The notes under the pieces: generated by a model
Seen by the model: only the letters and a program-made list of their open reading frames with translations
Database searches by the model: none
Told to the model about the DNA's origin: nothing
Made by a program: the position numbers and the translations under genes
DNA from: Clarkia xantiana subsp. parviflora
Taxonomy: Eukaryota > Streptophyta > Magnoliopsida > Myrtales > Onagraceae
Length of the DNA: 64,000 nucleotides
NCBI GenBank assembly: GCA_036873135.1
Contig: JAPTYO010000008.1
Coordinates: forward strand, 28,856,761-28,920,760
Direction: 5' to 3'
Shown: one piece after another, positions 31,325 through 42,365 of the stretch
Numbering within the stretch: the stretch's first letter is position 1
How the letters are laid out: the number at the start of each line of letters is the position of its first letter

Positions 31325-32493
31325 ATTCCTCCTCTCCGCTTTCCACCACTACCGAACTCCACTGGTAAGGTGATCATTCCCAGCGGATAGGAGGTAAAAC
31401 CAGAGAATTCAACCATCGGGAAGTTCACCTGCTTCAGGTCCTTCTTCGTTTTCCCCATGGCCTCCAGCGCATCCATAAACAAAATATCGGAAGAGCTCCC
31501 TCCGTCGATCAAAATTCGCTTCATCTCGTACCCATCCACGTCCAGGGTCACGACCAAAGCATCATCATGTGGAGTCTCCACACCTACCAGGTCCTCCGCT
31601 GAAAGGGAAATCACCATCTCTTCCTTCGCGGTCCAGGATCGGGCCCTCTTGCCCAGCACCACAGGAGCGGAAATTCTAGAGGCATAGACCTCCCGAGAGG
31701 CTGTGGTGTCACATCCTGCAGCCAATCCTCCATGAATCACATTAATGGTGCCCCGCTTCTCCCTACGGACACCAGAAGACTCCGGCTCGGACTTCTTCTT
31801 CTTTGGGGACCGATCGCGGGATCGGGAACGGGACCGCGATCGAGATCGGGAGCGGGATCGACACCGCCTCCCAGCCACAAACTCCTTAAGCTTCCCCTTC
31901 TGAATCAGCTTTTCGATCTCCTTCTTCAACTCCCGAAAATGGTTAGTGTCGTGACCGCTGGCGCGGTGGAACCGACAGTAACGATCGGTGCGAGCTCCCA
32001 AAAATTCTCCTTCCTTCTTCGGGGGGTACCTGGAGATACCCTGTCGATCCATCACCGTTAAAACGGCAGCCATAGAACTATTGAGAGGAATGTGATGATC
32101 CTCCCGCTTGTCCTTCCTCGGGGGACGCCTGTCCTCCCTTCGATCAGAGCGGCCTCGACTCCGACTGCCCTCGGATTTATCCTTCCACTTACGATCGTCC
32201 AATGGTTTGAACGACTGCTTCCCCTTATTTGACTTCGGAGGATCAAGCTCTCTGGCAGCTATCTTCGACTCCTGCACATCGATTTGCTGCTTTACCCTCG
32301 TCTGCAACGCCTCCATGCTCCACACGGCCTTCGCGGCCACGCTATGCATCAGGTCGGAACCATAGGGGGCTGTCAGGTTCCGAAGGAAGGTGCGGATAGT
32401 CTCTCCCTCCGATATCTCCTCATCGATCTCGGCCACACTAGTAGTGTACCGCTGGTAATAATGCGCCAGCGATTCGTCGGGCCTCTGCACCAC
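31252..32493 (-). pseudogene. gag C-terminus and protease of element B
   Basis: It continues gag after a frame change (32500-32540). It contains DESLAHYYQRYTTSVAEID and a knuckle YCRFHRASGHDTNHF (about 31935-31980) whose last Cys is replaced by Phe. An RS-dipeptide tract (RSRSRSRSRSRSRSRDR, about 31810-31865) followed by KKKK comes next. The protease motif is LIDGGSSSDILF (about 31484-31520). The frame breaks again near 31330-31350, before the conserved protease tail. Confidence 0.8.
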
Positions 32494-32499
32494 CTGGGC

Positions 32500-33362
32500 C
32501 AGGGACCGACACTGGCCGCGAATAAAACCCTCACACTCTTCAAGAGGCTCCGACGACCCTGGTACTGCTGAATAAAACGGTCGTGCATATCAGCCCAGCT
32601 GGAGATGCACCCTGGGGGCAGGCTGAAGAACCACGTCAGGGCCCTTTCTCCCAATGTGGCCGGGAACAACACACACACAGTGTCATCATCCGAGGCTCTG
32701 CCCAGACAGGCCTTGACATGCTTCTGGACATGGCGAACTGGATCTCCCTCGCCATCATACTCCTTAATTGTGGGGATACCCAGCCCTGGCGGGGCGAGGG
32801 TGTCTATCAATCGGGGAACAAAGGGATGGGTGGATCGATCCCTCAGTTCCGACATCATCTGCTTCTGGTCCCCCATGCAGATGTTCACGATCTTCACCAC
32901 CTGGTCGGGGGTGATGGGACCATTAAGGGGAATGGTCCTATGCTGCACTGGTCCAGGCCCATCGACCACAAATCGCTCCGACTGAGCGGGCTCCTTGCCC
33001 TTGTCCCGGTTTCTGGGTTGGGCCTCCTGCAAATTCCGAACCTCCCTCGGCGGAGGCGGAGGCACCTCCTCCTTCTTCTTGGCTGCCTCTCTCCGCTCTA
33101 GGAGAGCCTCCATGGCCTCCAAGAACATCGGCATGGCATCTGCCACAGCCTTCGTCAGGTCCGCGTTTGGAGGAGCATCCTCCTCCCTATTCTCTTGGTG
33201 TCGAGCAGTATCCTCAGGAACTTCATTGTGCCCCCCTGTTCGGGAAACCTCAGCAGGGGGGTTTTGATCCACACTGAGCTCCGGTAGCTCTGAATTCTGA
33301 GTTCCAGCAGGGAGGTTAGAACCACCGGTCTGCCCTTGCTTTTTCTGCTTGCCAGCCGCCAT
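32500..33362 (-). pseudogene. gag: gag N-terminal part of element B
   Basis: The likely start is MAAGKQKKQ at 33362, just inside the primer binding site; the open frame extends further upstream into the LTR but has no purpose there. The gag domain includes IKEYDGEGDPVRHVQKHVKA and LGERALTWFFSLPPGCISSW. The frame fails near 32530. Unlike gag of elements A and C, no AT-hook-like motif is seen at the N-terminus. Confidence 0.8.
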
Positions 33363-33398
33363 TGAACGAGTAGAAGCTATCTTTGGCTTTTTGTTAGC

Positions 33399-33416
33399 TT
33401 CCCACAGACGATGCCA
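33399..33416 (-). other. Element B primer binding site
   Basis: The minus strand next to the 5' LTR reads TGGCATCGTCTGTGGGAA. It shares spacing and the CGTCTG core with the sites of elements A and C but has AT in place of GC after TGGC. The tRNA is not assigned. Confidence 0.6.
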
Positions 33417-33417
33417 A

Positions 33418-34126
33418 TGTTGGATCACGGTTGGAACTTCGGTACGGTCTTGACGGAAATCCGAAATCCTTCGCTCCACGTAATCCTGCAAGAAGGGAAT
33501 AGACCGGGCGGTGACCCAGAATCCCTCTCCGATGCTTAAATGAGAATCTCGTGGCAGGCAAGGCAAGTAAAAGTATCAGTATGTAAGTGCGTATATGTGA
33601 TCTGAGGTAACATCTTCCTTTATATAGGAGAGGAGTTATCCCAGTTACCTGATGAACTGCCAGGGCAGTTAGCCCACGTTCTGCTTATCTCGGCCACTTG
33701 CCCTCGTTCCGCTTATCTCGGGCCACTTCCCCACTACTCTGATAGTTGGCGTGTTTCTCGGCATCAACCTCTGATAGCAAGTCCCGACCAATATCGGGGA
33801 CTCCAGAGTTATCTCATTAGGTCACCGTTCAGGGCCCCTCGTCATCGGGACAGGGCCAACATCCTCAGGGATTCAACATCTGGGCCTACTTAAAGGCATA
33901 TCATCGGGGCCTACTCAAAGGCATATCCTCGGAGCCTACTTAAAGGCATCTCATCGGGAGCGTCCAGCTCGCATATCGGGACCGACCTTATCGGGACCCT
34001 TCACCATCGGGACCCCTCTTGTCGGAACCCTTCGCATTGGTCTTCTTGACCTCTTTTAGGGCCCAGTGGGCCTATTCACCGTTTACTCGTCGTAAAAGGG
34101 CCTAACGGCTATCGCGAAACCCATCA
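33418..34126 (-). repeat. Element B 5' LTR, shortened at its outer end
   Basis: It matches 23393-24128 until GCGAAACCC near 34122, then ends ATCA directly at the GACGG TSD. The 3' LTR continues 35-40 bases further. The TATA box (CCTATATAAAG, minus strand) is at 33618-33628. Confidence 0.85.
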
Positions 34127-34236
34127 GACGGTATGCCCCTTCTCTTCGGTTCATATAGGTATGCGTATGTCTATATATAATAGGAGTTGTGATACAGCAT
34201 CCGACATTCGGAATTTAAAGAGTTTGATACAATATA

Positions 34237-34376
34237 TAAGTAAAATAAACACACGGGGCGGGGCAGGTCGGCGGGGCCCCGTGACCCCAAACCCGGACCC
34301 GTCTCACGGGTCAGCGGATCAAAATCGGGGCGGGTACCGGCGGGTCGACGGGTACCCGTGACCCGTTGCCACCCCT
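34237..34376 (-). mobile_element. One-ended fragment of the CGGGT-repeat hAT family
   Basis: The right end GTTGCCACCCCT and the ACCCG/CGGGT-rich sequence match the right arm of the element at 60139-60642. No left end is seen, so it is a truncated copy. Confidence 0.65.
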
Positions 34377-34452
34377 TGTCGTCTGTCTGTTCCGCTTCCA
34401 TCGTCGATAACCCGGCCTCGCTCGTTCGCTCCTCCGCCTTAGCTAGTCGGAT

Positions 34453-34575
34453 ATGGAGACGGATAGAGAGAGCCACCCGTCCGTCTCCTCCCGTCGGGCC
34501 GTCAAGTGCTGGCTTCGCCTAATCCCGTCTGATCGTCGTCTTCCCGCTTCGCCTCCGGCTGTCGCAGCTGATTGA
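34453..34575 (+). other. Short GC-rich open frame, possible gene fragment
   Basis: A 40-codon frame starts METDRESHPSVSSRR and ends in TGA. The surrounding 250 bp are GC-rich, unlike the AT-rich flanks, and resemble a first exon or leader. No domain was recognised; it may be a captured or truncated exon. Confidence 0.2.
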
Positions 34576-35216
34576 CCCATCTTCTACTAATTGTAGAGTA
34601 CTAGTGTTTCCACTAATTTCACAGTCTCGTTCTGCCTCCAATCGTGGCGGTCGTCGGTGTTGTTGTGTTAATTTTCACCGATCGTTGCAATTTCATGTGC
34701 AAGACAGAAGGAGAGTTGAAAGAATTCATGGCGGCTTAGTCCGTGTAGTCCAGACTCCAGTAGTCACAGAGTCGTGAACTTAAAAGTCCAGGTTAGAGCA
34801 TCCACAATGCTATTACTTAAACTGTTTCTCTTAAAAGTGGCACGTATGATTTTATGTGTGGTTTAAGGAATACATAAAATTATGTAATACCTAAATGATA
34901 GTAAGTCCACAATAGTATTACTTAACCATTTTACTTAAACATTTTTTATTATTAAATTTTAACTACCAATTTAAAAAGTAGTTAATAATTTCAAGCTTAA
35001 TAATTGTGCCGTTTAAGTTATCTACATATATATATATACAACGTTGCTTAATATTTTGGCCAGAATAAATATACTTGATTATATGAATTTGTTCACAAAA
35101 GTCATTGACCTCTCTGTTGCTCCACTCCTCGCCGACTTAAACGTTGTTTGTATATATATACAATAGAATCATTGAACTAAGTATACATATGTTCAAAAAA
35201 ATTATAGATATTAAAC

Positions 35217-35646
35217 CAGTGTTTTGAAAACCGGACCGGGCCTTGGACCGGAAAGATGACCGGTTCCCGGTCTAACCGGTTCGACCCGGTTCAATCCGGT
35301 TTTATTGCTTGAAATGATTAGAATTTAGAAATATATTTATAAAATATTTTTCTGTCAATATATGTACAAGTTGTCATTTAGTTCAGTGGTAGGATGTTGT
35401 AATTGTCAAAAGAGATCATGGGTTCGAATCTTGGTATCTCCAATTAATATTTTTCTTAACAAAAAAAGTACATTCTTCTCTCTACCGGTCAGACCGGTGC
35501 CGGTTTATCCGGTCCAACCCGGTTTTATCCTGCCGAACCGGTTCTGCTGTGCATACCTATAAATTATCAGAACCGGACCGCTGATACACCCGATTCGCGG
35601 TCTGACCCGGTCCGACCGCTGGTCCGGTCCGGTTTTCTAAACACTG
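35217..35646. mobile_element. Non-autonomous hAT element, ACCGG-repeat family
   Basis: The 430-bp element begins CAGTGTTTTGAAAACCGG and ends CCGGTTTTCTAAACACTG, with a perfect 8-bp TSD TATTAAAC (35209-35216 and 35647-35654). The arms are built of ACCGG/CCGGT repeats. Its centre holds tRNA-like promoter boxes (35379-35431). It is inserted in the Harbinger-like element at 34796-36125. Confidence 0.88.
35379..35431 (+). other. tRNA-like A and B boxes inside the hAT element
   Basis: TAGTTCAGTGG (35379-35389) fits the RNA polymerase III A box, and GGTTCGAATCT (35421-35431) fits the B box at ten of eleven positions. The acceptor stem cannot pair and the T stem is mostly wobble pairs, so this is not a functional tRNA gene. 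It may be a decayed tRNA-derived insert or chance. Confidence 0.35.
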
Positions 35647-35716
35647 TATTAAACTAAGTATATATATATATATATATATGTATATAATAATAATATTACA
35701 TGTGCAGATATCTTAG

Positions 35717-35771
<55 letters not shown>

Positions 35772-36399
35772 ATATATAGTAGATATCTTAGTTATATATA
35801 TAAAACGTTATATATATATATATATATATAAGATATCTGCACATGTAAGATTATATATATGCGACTGAAATAAAAAAGGAAGGAATGAAAGAAAAATTGG
35901 ATTTGAAAAAAAAAACGGAATAATTAATTTCATGTGATGACGTGTCAACATAAAGCATTCCTTAAGTTTAAGTAATGTTTTATGTAAAAACATAAATTTA
36001 CGTGTGAGTCCCATTTTTAAGGACTACTATGCAAAACCACTGTAGAAAGTTTTTTTCACTTTGCGTAAATAAACACGTAGAAGCCACATTTACGTAATCC
36101 TTACGTAATACCACTGTGGATGCTCTTAGGTCTTCTTCTTGTATTTATTTATTATTATAATTCCTTTTGTTTTAACTTTTCGAATCGGTTCATTAATGGT
36201 TAGAGTAACCGGTTTAAAATTAATAAAATCCTAACGGTCCATTCAGTCCAAACCGAAAAGACCAGGACCATTTCAAACGGTCTTAATGGTCCTGGACCAG
36301 TCCTGAGACAGAAATTACCAGATCTGTTTCAAATGTACTTTAACGGTTCTGGTCCAGGTCCGATCCATGCCCAGTCTTATTGTGAACTATTCAGGATCG

Positions 36400-36835
36400 A
36401 CTCGAACAAAACGTGAATTCGGCTCGAAAAAAGTCGAGCCGAGCTCGAATCGAGCACGAACTTGATAGTGCTCGGCACTCGCGAGCCTGAATGAGTTTTG
36501 AGTTCGAGTTTATAAGTCAAATCGAGTCGAGCTTGATTCTTATTACTATTATTCTTATTTAATACTAATTAAGTATTATATAAGTCAATCAAGTTCGAGT
36601 TTAGTCGAGTCGAGTCGAGCTCAATATTTTTAGTTATGAGAAATGTTAATTTATTGTGATATATAATTGACTAACGAGTCAAGTCGACCCGAGCTCAAGT
36701 ATATCGAGCTTAGATTCGAGTCGACTTAGAGTTTCAAAATTAGAGCTCGACCTAGTTCGAGTTTGGCAAATACTAATCGATTCGAGTCGAACTTGACATA
36801 TACTCGGCTCGACTCGTTTACACCCTTAGGTATTG
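36400..36835. mobile_element. Probable hAT-like element with CGAGTCGAGC repeats
   Basis: The sequence is dense in GAGTCGAGC and GCTCGA motifs and ends CGTTTACACCCTTA, a known type of hAT end. The left end is not clear and no convincing TSD was found, so the limits are approximate. A separate inverted AACGGTCC/GGACC-rich stretch lies just left (36190-36370). Confidence 0.4.
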
Positions 36836-36953
36836 TTATGTTTGTTTACACATGGGTAACTTCGGGCTTCTCTCCCACGAACGGGCTCTGGATGTGTGCA
36901 CATGAACGGGTATCTGTCTGTATGCTGCGAACCTTGTGACACGATCCTCGAAC

Positions 36954-37110
36954 CAGTCTTCAACTTCCCGACTTTGATCTCTCGAACTCCGGGTCCTGCA
37001 CAAGGGGCAGTAACCAGTCTTCAACTTCCCGACTTTGATCTCTCGAACTCCGGGTCCTGCACAAGGGGCAGTAACCAGTCTTCAACTTCCCGACTTTAAT
37101 TTCTTGTCTG
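36954..37110. repeat. 61-bp tandem repeat, about 2.5 units
   Basis: The motif CAGTCTTCAACTTCCCGACT recurs at 36954, 37015 and 37076. The first two units are identical over the full 61 bp and the third diverges after about 25 bp, so this is a recent local duplication. Confidence 0.88.
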
Positions 37111-37224
37111 GGTTCTGCGCGTCACAGTATTTTACCCGGAAGCAACTTAGGTAATCTCTTTTATCCGAAGTTGTAATCATGTTCCGAACTTGAATAAAAT
37201 TTTATTTGCACTTGCATGATTTAT

Positions 37225-37230
37225 ATGTCA

Positions 37231-37280
<50 letters not shown>
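37225..37280. repeat. (TA)n microsatellite
   Basis: More than 40 bases of alternating TA. Other (TA)n or TA-rich runs occur nearby at 35655, 35718-35750 and 35812. Confidence 0.9.
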
Positions 37281-37281
<1 letters not shown>

Positions 37282-37284
37282 ATA

Positions 37285-38839
37285 TATATTATTCGCATGT
37301 TAGTAAATGAAAAATGACATGTGTATATATACTGTAGTAATATGTATGTTCAACTAACTAGCTTTTTTTTTAACCTATACGTAATATGAAAAATGGTATA
37401 TGTATGTATATATAAGCTTCATTTATTAGCTTATATCTATTTTGGGTTGTTTTGCCTTATATAAATTTTCATATATGTACATCGTATGAATGCTTACATG
37501 TTTATATGTATGTATGTGTATGTGATTATTAGTGTACTCTTTATTTTTATCTATGCAAAACATATATTTTTTTACGTAAGCATGAAATCATATAATATTC
37601 TAGGATAGTTAATATCTAAGGTTATCTCACTAGTTTATTTTTGTATGAGATATATTATACGCATTTTGTACAAATATTTGGTTAAAGAAATAAAAACAAA
37701 ACAAAAAAGAATTAGAACACGAAACATCATTGAGTGGATTTGGTTGAAAATAAAATATAATATTGACAAGACAAACCAAAGTACCGAAAGGGCGGATTTT
37801 TAGCTTGCGAGCTTTTAAAACGTAACCAAACCCCAGAACCCGAACCTCTGGACGCAAACCAATCAAAGCCCTAGGATGTCAGTATCATGTACCCTAGGCA
37901 ATTTTAGGATTTCGATTAGCCTTTAATTAATCGGTGGAGACTCTTTCTATTTTCCCCGGTTCGGTTTATATCTCCATATTTGACCGAACCCGCCACTCGC
38001 CGATCCCAAATAACAACATTTTTCAAAACCGCTCGCGCGTGGTCGGATCTGACATATGACATTTTGGATATACACAAACTACGATAAATTGTTAAGAATT
38101 TATTTACTGCAAGTCTATAGGAGAACAGAGTTCTCAAAGACAAGTCTATAAGACTATTTTGCAGATAAATTGTAAAGACCAAGCGATCTGAGAATCATGA
38201 CGGTCTAAAGACCAATGTTGACATAATAATGATCTGATGATCTATGTTGACATAATGATCTGATGATCAATGTTGATGTTGTGGTAATTGAGAGTTCGTA
38301 AGAAATTCAGACCCAACTCATGTTGAGACACGTTAAACTTCCGATTAACATGGTTGATAACATGTTTGTTTTGGAGTTACGATTAATGTGGGGGTAGCTT
38401 TGAAGAGCATTTCCTTTGTTAAGGTACCCCAAATAATGTTAGAGAACTCTTCTTAAATTGTGCAAGGTAGTGAAACCTTTGCGTTTATAATTGAAAATAG
38501 GAGTGTCTCATAAAACATGTTGAAGTTGAGACCGATGTCGAAACTGATGTTTAGCCCAGGAGAAACAAAAGGGCAAGGATTGAAAAAAAAAATCCTATGG
38601 TGCAGATTTTCTGACCAATATGCTTAAAGAAATAGTCAATAATAAAACTGAATCCATCCTGCATAGAATTATTGATAGCTAGAGATTCTTTCTCATAGAG
38701 ACAAACCACTAGGCTATAAGTGCATACTCACAGGGAAGATGAAAGCAGATGGTTCAATTAATAAGTGTAAAGTCTGACACTTATTTTCTAGTGACGAGAT
38801 TCACGTCCATTAGAATGGTACTTTGCAATTACGGCCCTT
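37285..38839. other. Intergenic DNA, probably part of a decayed copia element
   Basis: No intact gene. A 27-bp motif (TGATCTGATGATC and ATGTTGACATAA) is repeated about three times at 38214-38280. From about 38500 the sequence resembles noncoding or decayed parts upstream of the copia reverse transcriptase relic, but no LTR could be identified. Confidence 0.3.
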
Positions 38840-39501
38840 TGAAATCTTGCAGTACATCAAATGGATGTGAAAACAAATTTCTTGAATGAAAACTTAGAAG
38901 AAGAGATTTGTATGAAACAACCCGAGGGTTTCTCAGCTCCAAGACAAGAAAAGAAAATTTGTAATTTTTTCAAGTTATTATACGGTCTTAAACAAGCACC
39001 GAAACAATGACATAAAAATTTTGATAGTGTCATGTGCATTTACGTGAAAGATAATTACAAAGGTTATGTAATCTTATGTCTTTACGTTGATGACATGCTA
39101 ATCATCGGGAGTAACGATGAAATGTTTCGATCAACAAATCATATGTTGAATTCGAGATGTGACTTGAAAGATATAAGCCTTGCTGATGTGACTCTCGGAT
39201 TAAAATCACAAGTACATCATAATGAATTTTTCTAAGTCAATCTCGTTATATATCGATAAGATAATATAAACATTCAATGGATCCAAGCAAGTTTCAAATT
39301 GAATACGCTAGGATCATTGAGAGGATAATGTACTTAATGACAAGTACAAGACCTGATATAGCACACGTTATGAGCGTACTGAGTAGATACACGAGTAACC
39401 CAAGTACAGATCATTGGGATGGTATCTTCGGGTTACTTAGGTACCTGAGATATACGCGTAATTACAGACTGCACTATACCAGACATCCAAGCATGTTTTG
39501 A
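38840..39501 (+). pseudogene. Ty1/copia reverse transcriptase relic
   Basis: Translation in several frames gives VHQMDVKTNFLNENLEEEI, LLYGLKQAPKQ followed by a stop, the catalytic LCLYVDDMLIIGS (about 39077-39115) and [21 protein letters not shown]. These are the copia reverse transcriptase motifs in correct order, but stops and frame changes lie between them and parts are missing. Downstream sequence to about 40850 may be its noncoding 3' part. Confidence 0.85.
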
Positions 39502-40850
39502 AGACTGTAGCGATGCAAACTAGGTATTTATTAAGGTGCCGTCGTAAAAATGAAAATCCTCTAAACAAAATTTAAAAACCAGATACGTTGATTCTAGGTT
39601 TTAAGCACTAAAAGTGTGCCGTCTAATTAGAACGGTTATGCCGTTTATTAGAGGATTTTACAAATTGGTGAAAACTGGTATGAAGACCAATGCGGAGATT
39701 GATGAGATTATTCTGGTATTAACCAAATACACATATAATCCAACATATTATAAGAGCATGATGGTTCTGTCTAAAATACAAGGTTTGACGCAAATAAGTG
39801 ATGATCACCCCCCTTGGCCTGATAACCTTTGTTAAGGTTGGCTAATGGGACACTTGGCAAACCTGTTGTCCGCTAGAAGAATCAGCATGAGTATAACTAT
39901 TAGATCAACAAAATATTTCTGCAGGATATGATAGTCTGAAGACCTTGAAGCAACGTTGTGATAATCAATCTGTATTTGGTATCATATTGTAACATGTATA
40001 TTGGAAAGTCTAGACTCATGTTAGATAATTTCTCTAAATTGGAAATGTCACGCTCAACAAAGATCGGCTGATAAATATTGCGGATCCGCTGCCCGTAGGG
40101 TTAAGTAGAGAGCTATTTGGTCAATTATCTAAGGGAATAGGACTAAAACCTGTGAAGAAAATTCCTGAGAAGGAAAACCCAACCTAGTTGACTGGAGATC
40201 CCAAGATCTAGGTTCAATGGGACAACCTTATCACAGGAGTGAGTGAGATCATTGTGGGGGTCAAACTCCCAAACACATTCCTAGGATGTGAAACAGTGAT
40301 AGAGTGGGAAAATGTTAAGTGTAAACTTTTAATGATTCGTGAGAAATCTCAAAGACACGGTGAAACTCTTGATTTAAATCAGAGTCGTGATGAATCTGTT
40401 GAGATAAGAATCACCTATGCGAGTGAGAAGATGGGCCGCTTCGAAAGGAATTGTTGAGGGCGCAATTTTTAGAAACGCTCGCAGAACCAGGCAAAATGTC
40501 CAGGGCCATAACGGACATTGAGGCGTGAACCAAACTATACTAGGAAGATATATGTGTGGGTTATATCATCATTTACACCAACGGCAGTTAGTTCAAGGAC
40601 ATCGCGTCTACTAACCAGCTAGTAAAGTCGGTATAATTTCACAAGGGAAGGTTCAAAGGGCAGTCTTATACCTATCCTATGCATGTATTGACCGTCGAAC
40701 TCAAACTACGTGTCTAGAACCACCATTAGGTTTCTAGCAGTGTCCAGATACGTTGCATAATGTGATTTGTGCAAGCGTATATATAATATATGCATAATAT
40801 ATTTTGTGCATTTATGGATATAAATATTGTTATATATATATTTCAAGCCG
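39502..40850. other. Decayed sequence after the copia relic
   Basis: Short open frames (for example 39614-39835 and 40239-40457) show no domain I recognise. This is probably the degraded 3' region of the copia element; no LTR pair was found. Confidence 0.3.
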
Positions 40851-41169
40851 TGTTTTTTGTGTGGTTAACCTGGATGGATAGGTCCTGTCTCCAATTTCTG
40901 CCCCCAATCCCTGTCGCATTTACCTGATGCTGACACGTGGTTTTTAACTTTTTAATTTTATTTCTCTTCAGTTTATTATTTAACTATTATGTAATTATGC
41001 TTTACTGGAAAGTAGTGGACACGCGCTCGCATATTCCATCATGCAATAAATCTCCACTCCACATCTAAACAAAATTGGCTGTACCTTCTTATTTTTATAT
41101 AAACAAAGTCAGCAACTTATTGTTTTTAAATAATGACAACAATTTATTTATATGCAAATTATATAAATA

Positions 41170-41203
41170 CTAGCTACTAACCCCGTGTACCGCGCGGGTA
41201 ACA
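41170..41203 (-). mobile_element. Helitron 3' end, reversed
   Basis: On the minus strand the sequence reads a CCCGCGC...CGGGG imperfect hairpin, then GTTAGTAG and CTAG ending at 41170, followed by T. It is the mirror of the ends at 650 and 14066. The body would extend to the right, up to at most about 42080; no 5' end was identified. Confidence 0.5.
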
Positions 41204-41854
41204 TTGAAACTAAAATTAATTATTTCAGGCATATATATTAAAACTATAGCCATTATGGAAAAATATTTGTTATGCTCGTCGTATATTTTGGCAAAAAAAA
41301 AAAACTCTTTGTATATATATATTCAAAAGTATGTATTCTTATAATTTGTATACTTTTCTATGATATAGTATATATTTAATTTAATTTAATTTGTATGAAT
41401 AATTATATTTCAGAGACCGTGTATGATGAAAAATTTATATATATTATATGAATAAAAAATTGATATATATGCTATAAATAATTATTTAAAAAAATTATAA
41501 GAAAGTATTTGCTTTTATAGTTTTTATACTTTCCTATGATATTATATATTTGATTTAATTTAATCCGTATGAATATAAGAGATGAAACTAATTGAAGATA
41601 CATTAATTTAATCAAAATATCAATATATATTAGATGAACCCAGTCTGCCACGTCAGCATATGGACCAACCAATAAATAAACGTCATAAATGTATACAATA
41701 TAATTAACTTTGTTTAACACATGATTGCAACCCAATATAATTTCTCGTAACTAATCAATACCACTTTTTTTTGGCATAATAAAATAAATGTCTCCTATAA
41801 AATATTTTTTCATATATAAATATAATATGAGTGTCCTAGGTTTTTTTTTTTTTA

Positions 41855-41960
41855 TAAACCTATTAAATATGGTAAACCCTAGAGGGCAAAGTGAACCCTA
41901 GAAAAAATGGACACTTGCCCTCTAGGGTTCACTATGTCTAATAGGGTTTTAGAAAAATAT
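41855..41960. repeat. Small palindrome shared with the 61-kb foldback element
   Basis: CCCTAGAGGGCAA and TTGCCCTCTAGGG-like halves face each other around 41905. The same sequence type (ATTGGACATGGTGAATCC and its complement) forms the centre of the element at 60116-62031, so the two are probably related. Confidence 0.55.
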
Positions 41961-42365
41961 CAAAATCCAATGACACTAGATTTGTTCATATACAAATAAT
42001 CAATTATATATAATTTTAAAATATTATATCAAGTTATCAACAAGAAAAGTAAATTATACTTATATATACAAATAATGTGCAGCCAATTTGAGATTAAAAA
42101 AAAAGGTGCAGCCAATTTTGTTTTGTTTAGATGTGAAGATAATGCATGATGGAATATGCGAGCGCGTGTTCACTTCTTTCCAGTAAAGCATAATTACATA
42201 ATAATTAAATAATAAACTGAAGATAAATAAAATATTGAAATAGAATCCACGTGTCAACATCAGGTAAATGCGACAGGGACTGGGGGCAGAAACTGGAGAC
42301 AGGACCCGTCCATCCGGTTAACCTAGCCACAAAAAGCTAGCAGCCGTCCTAAACTCTTTACACAT

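Larger units (their letters stand above)
23393..34126 (-). mobile_element. Element B: Tat-lineage Ty3/gypsy retrotransposon with full but decayed pol
   Basis: The LTRs are 23393-24128 and 33418-34126, and the TSD is GACGG (23388-23392 and 34127-34131). Order in minus-strand sense: 5' LTR, primer binding site, gag, protease, reverse transcriptase, RNase H, second (archaeal-type) RNase H, integrase, a short tandem repeat region (27550-28040), a plus-strand accessory gene (24613-27440), a polypurine tract and the 3' LTR. A doubled RNase H plus an extra antisense gene is characteristic of the plant Tat lineage. At least seven frame breaks make it unable to produce its own enzymes, yet its LTRs are still very similar. 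Confidence 0.92.
34796..36125. mobile_element. Harbinger-like MITE with an inserted hAT element
   Basis: The inverted ends GAGCATCCACAATG and CACTGTGGATGCTC are flanked by TTA on both sides (34793-34795 and 36126-36128). A 3-bp TTA/TAA TSD with GAGCATCC-type ends fits non-autonomous PIF/Harbinger elements. The body is AT-rich with long (TA)n and (TAA)n runs at 35655-35830. Without the inner hAT it would be about 890 bp, long for this class. Confidence 0.65.
40853..42335. repeat. Inverted repeat with about 240-bp arms
   Basis: The left arm (about 40853-41090) and right arm (about 42080-42335) are inverted copies, sharing blocks such as GGTTAACC, CAGGTAAATGCGACAGGGA and TTTACTGGAAAG. About 1 kb of AT-rich DNA with a reversed Helitron end lies between. 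Either this is a foldback element or a promoter-like segment was duplicated in inverse orientation; the right arm lies just upstream of a TATA box and a short signal-peptide frame. Confidence 0.7.

Noticed and set aside
30455..31390. 311-codon plus-strand frame
   Set aside because: It is the shadow of the reverse transcriptase and protease region of element B, whose motifs are on the minus strand.
35369..35450. tRNA gene
   Set aside because: A and B boxes are present but the acceptor stem cannot pair and the T stem is mostly wobble; listed as tRNA-like only.
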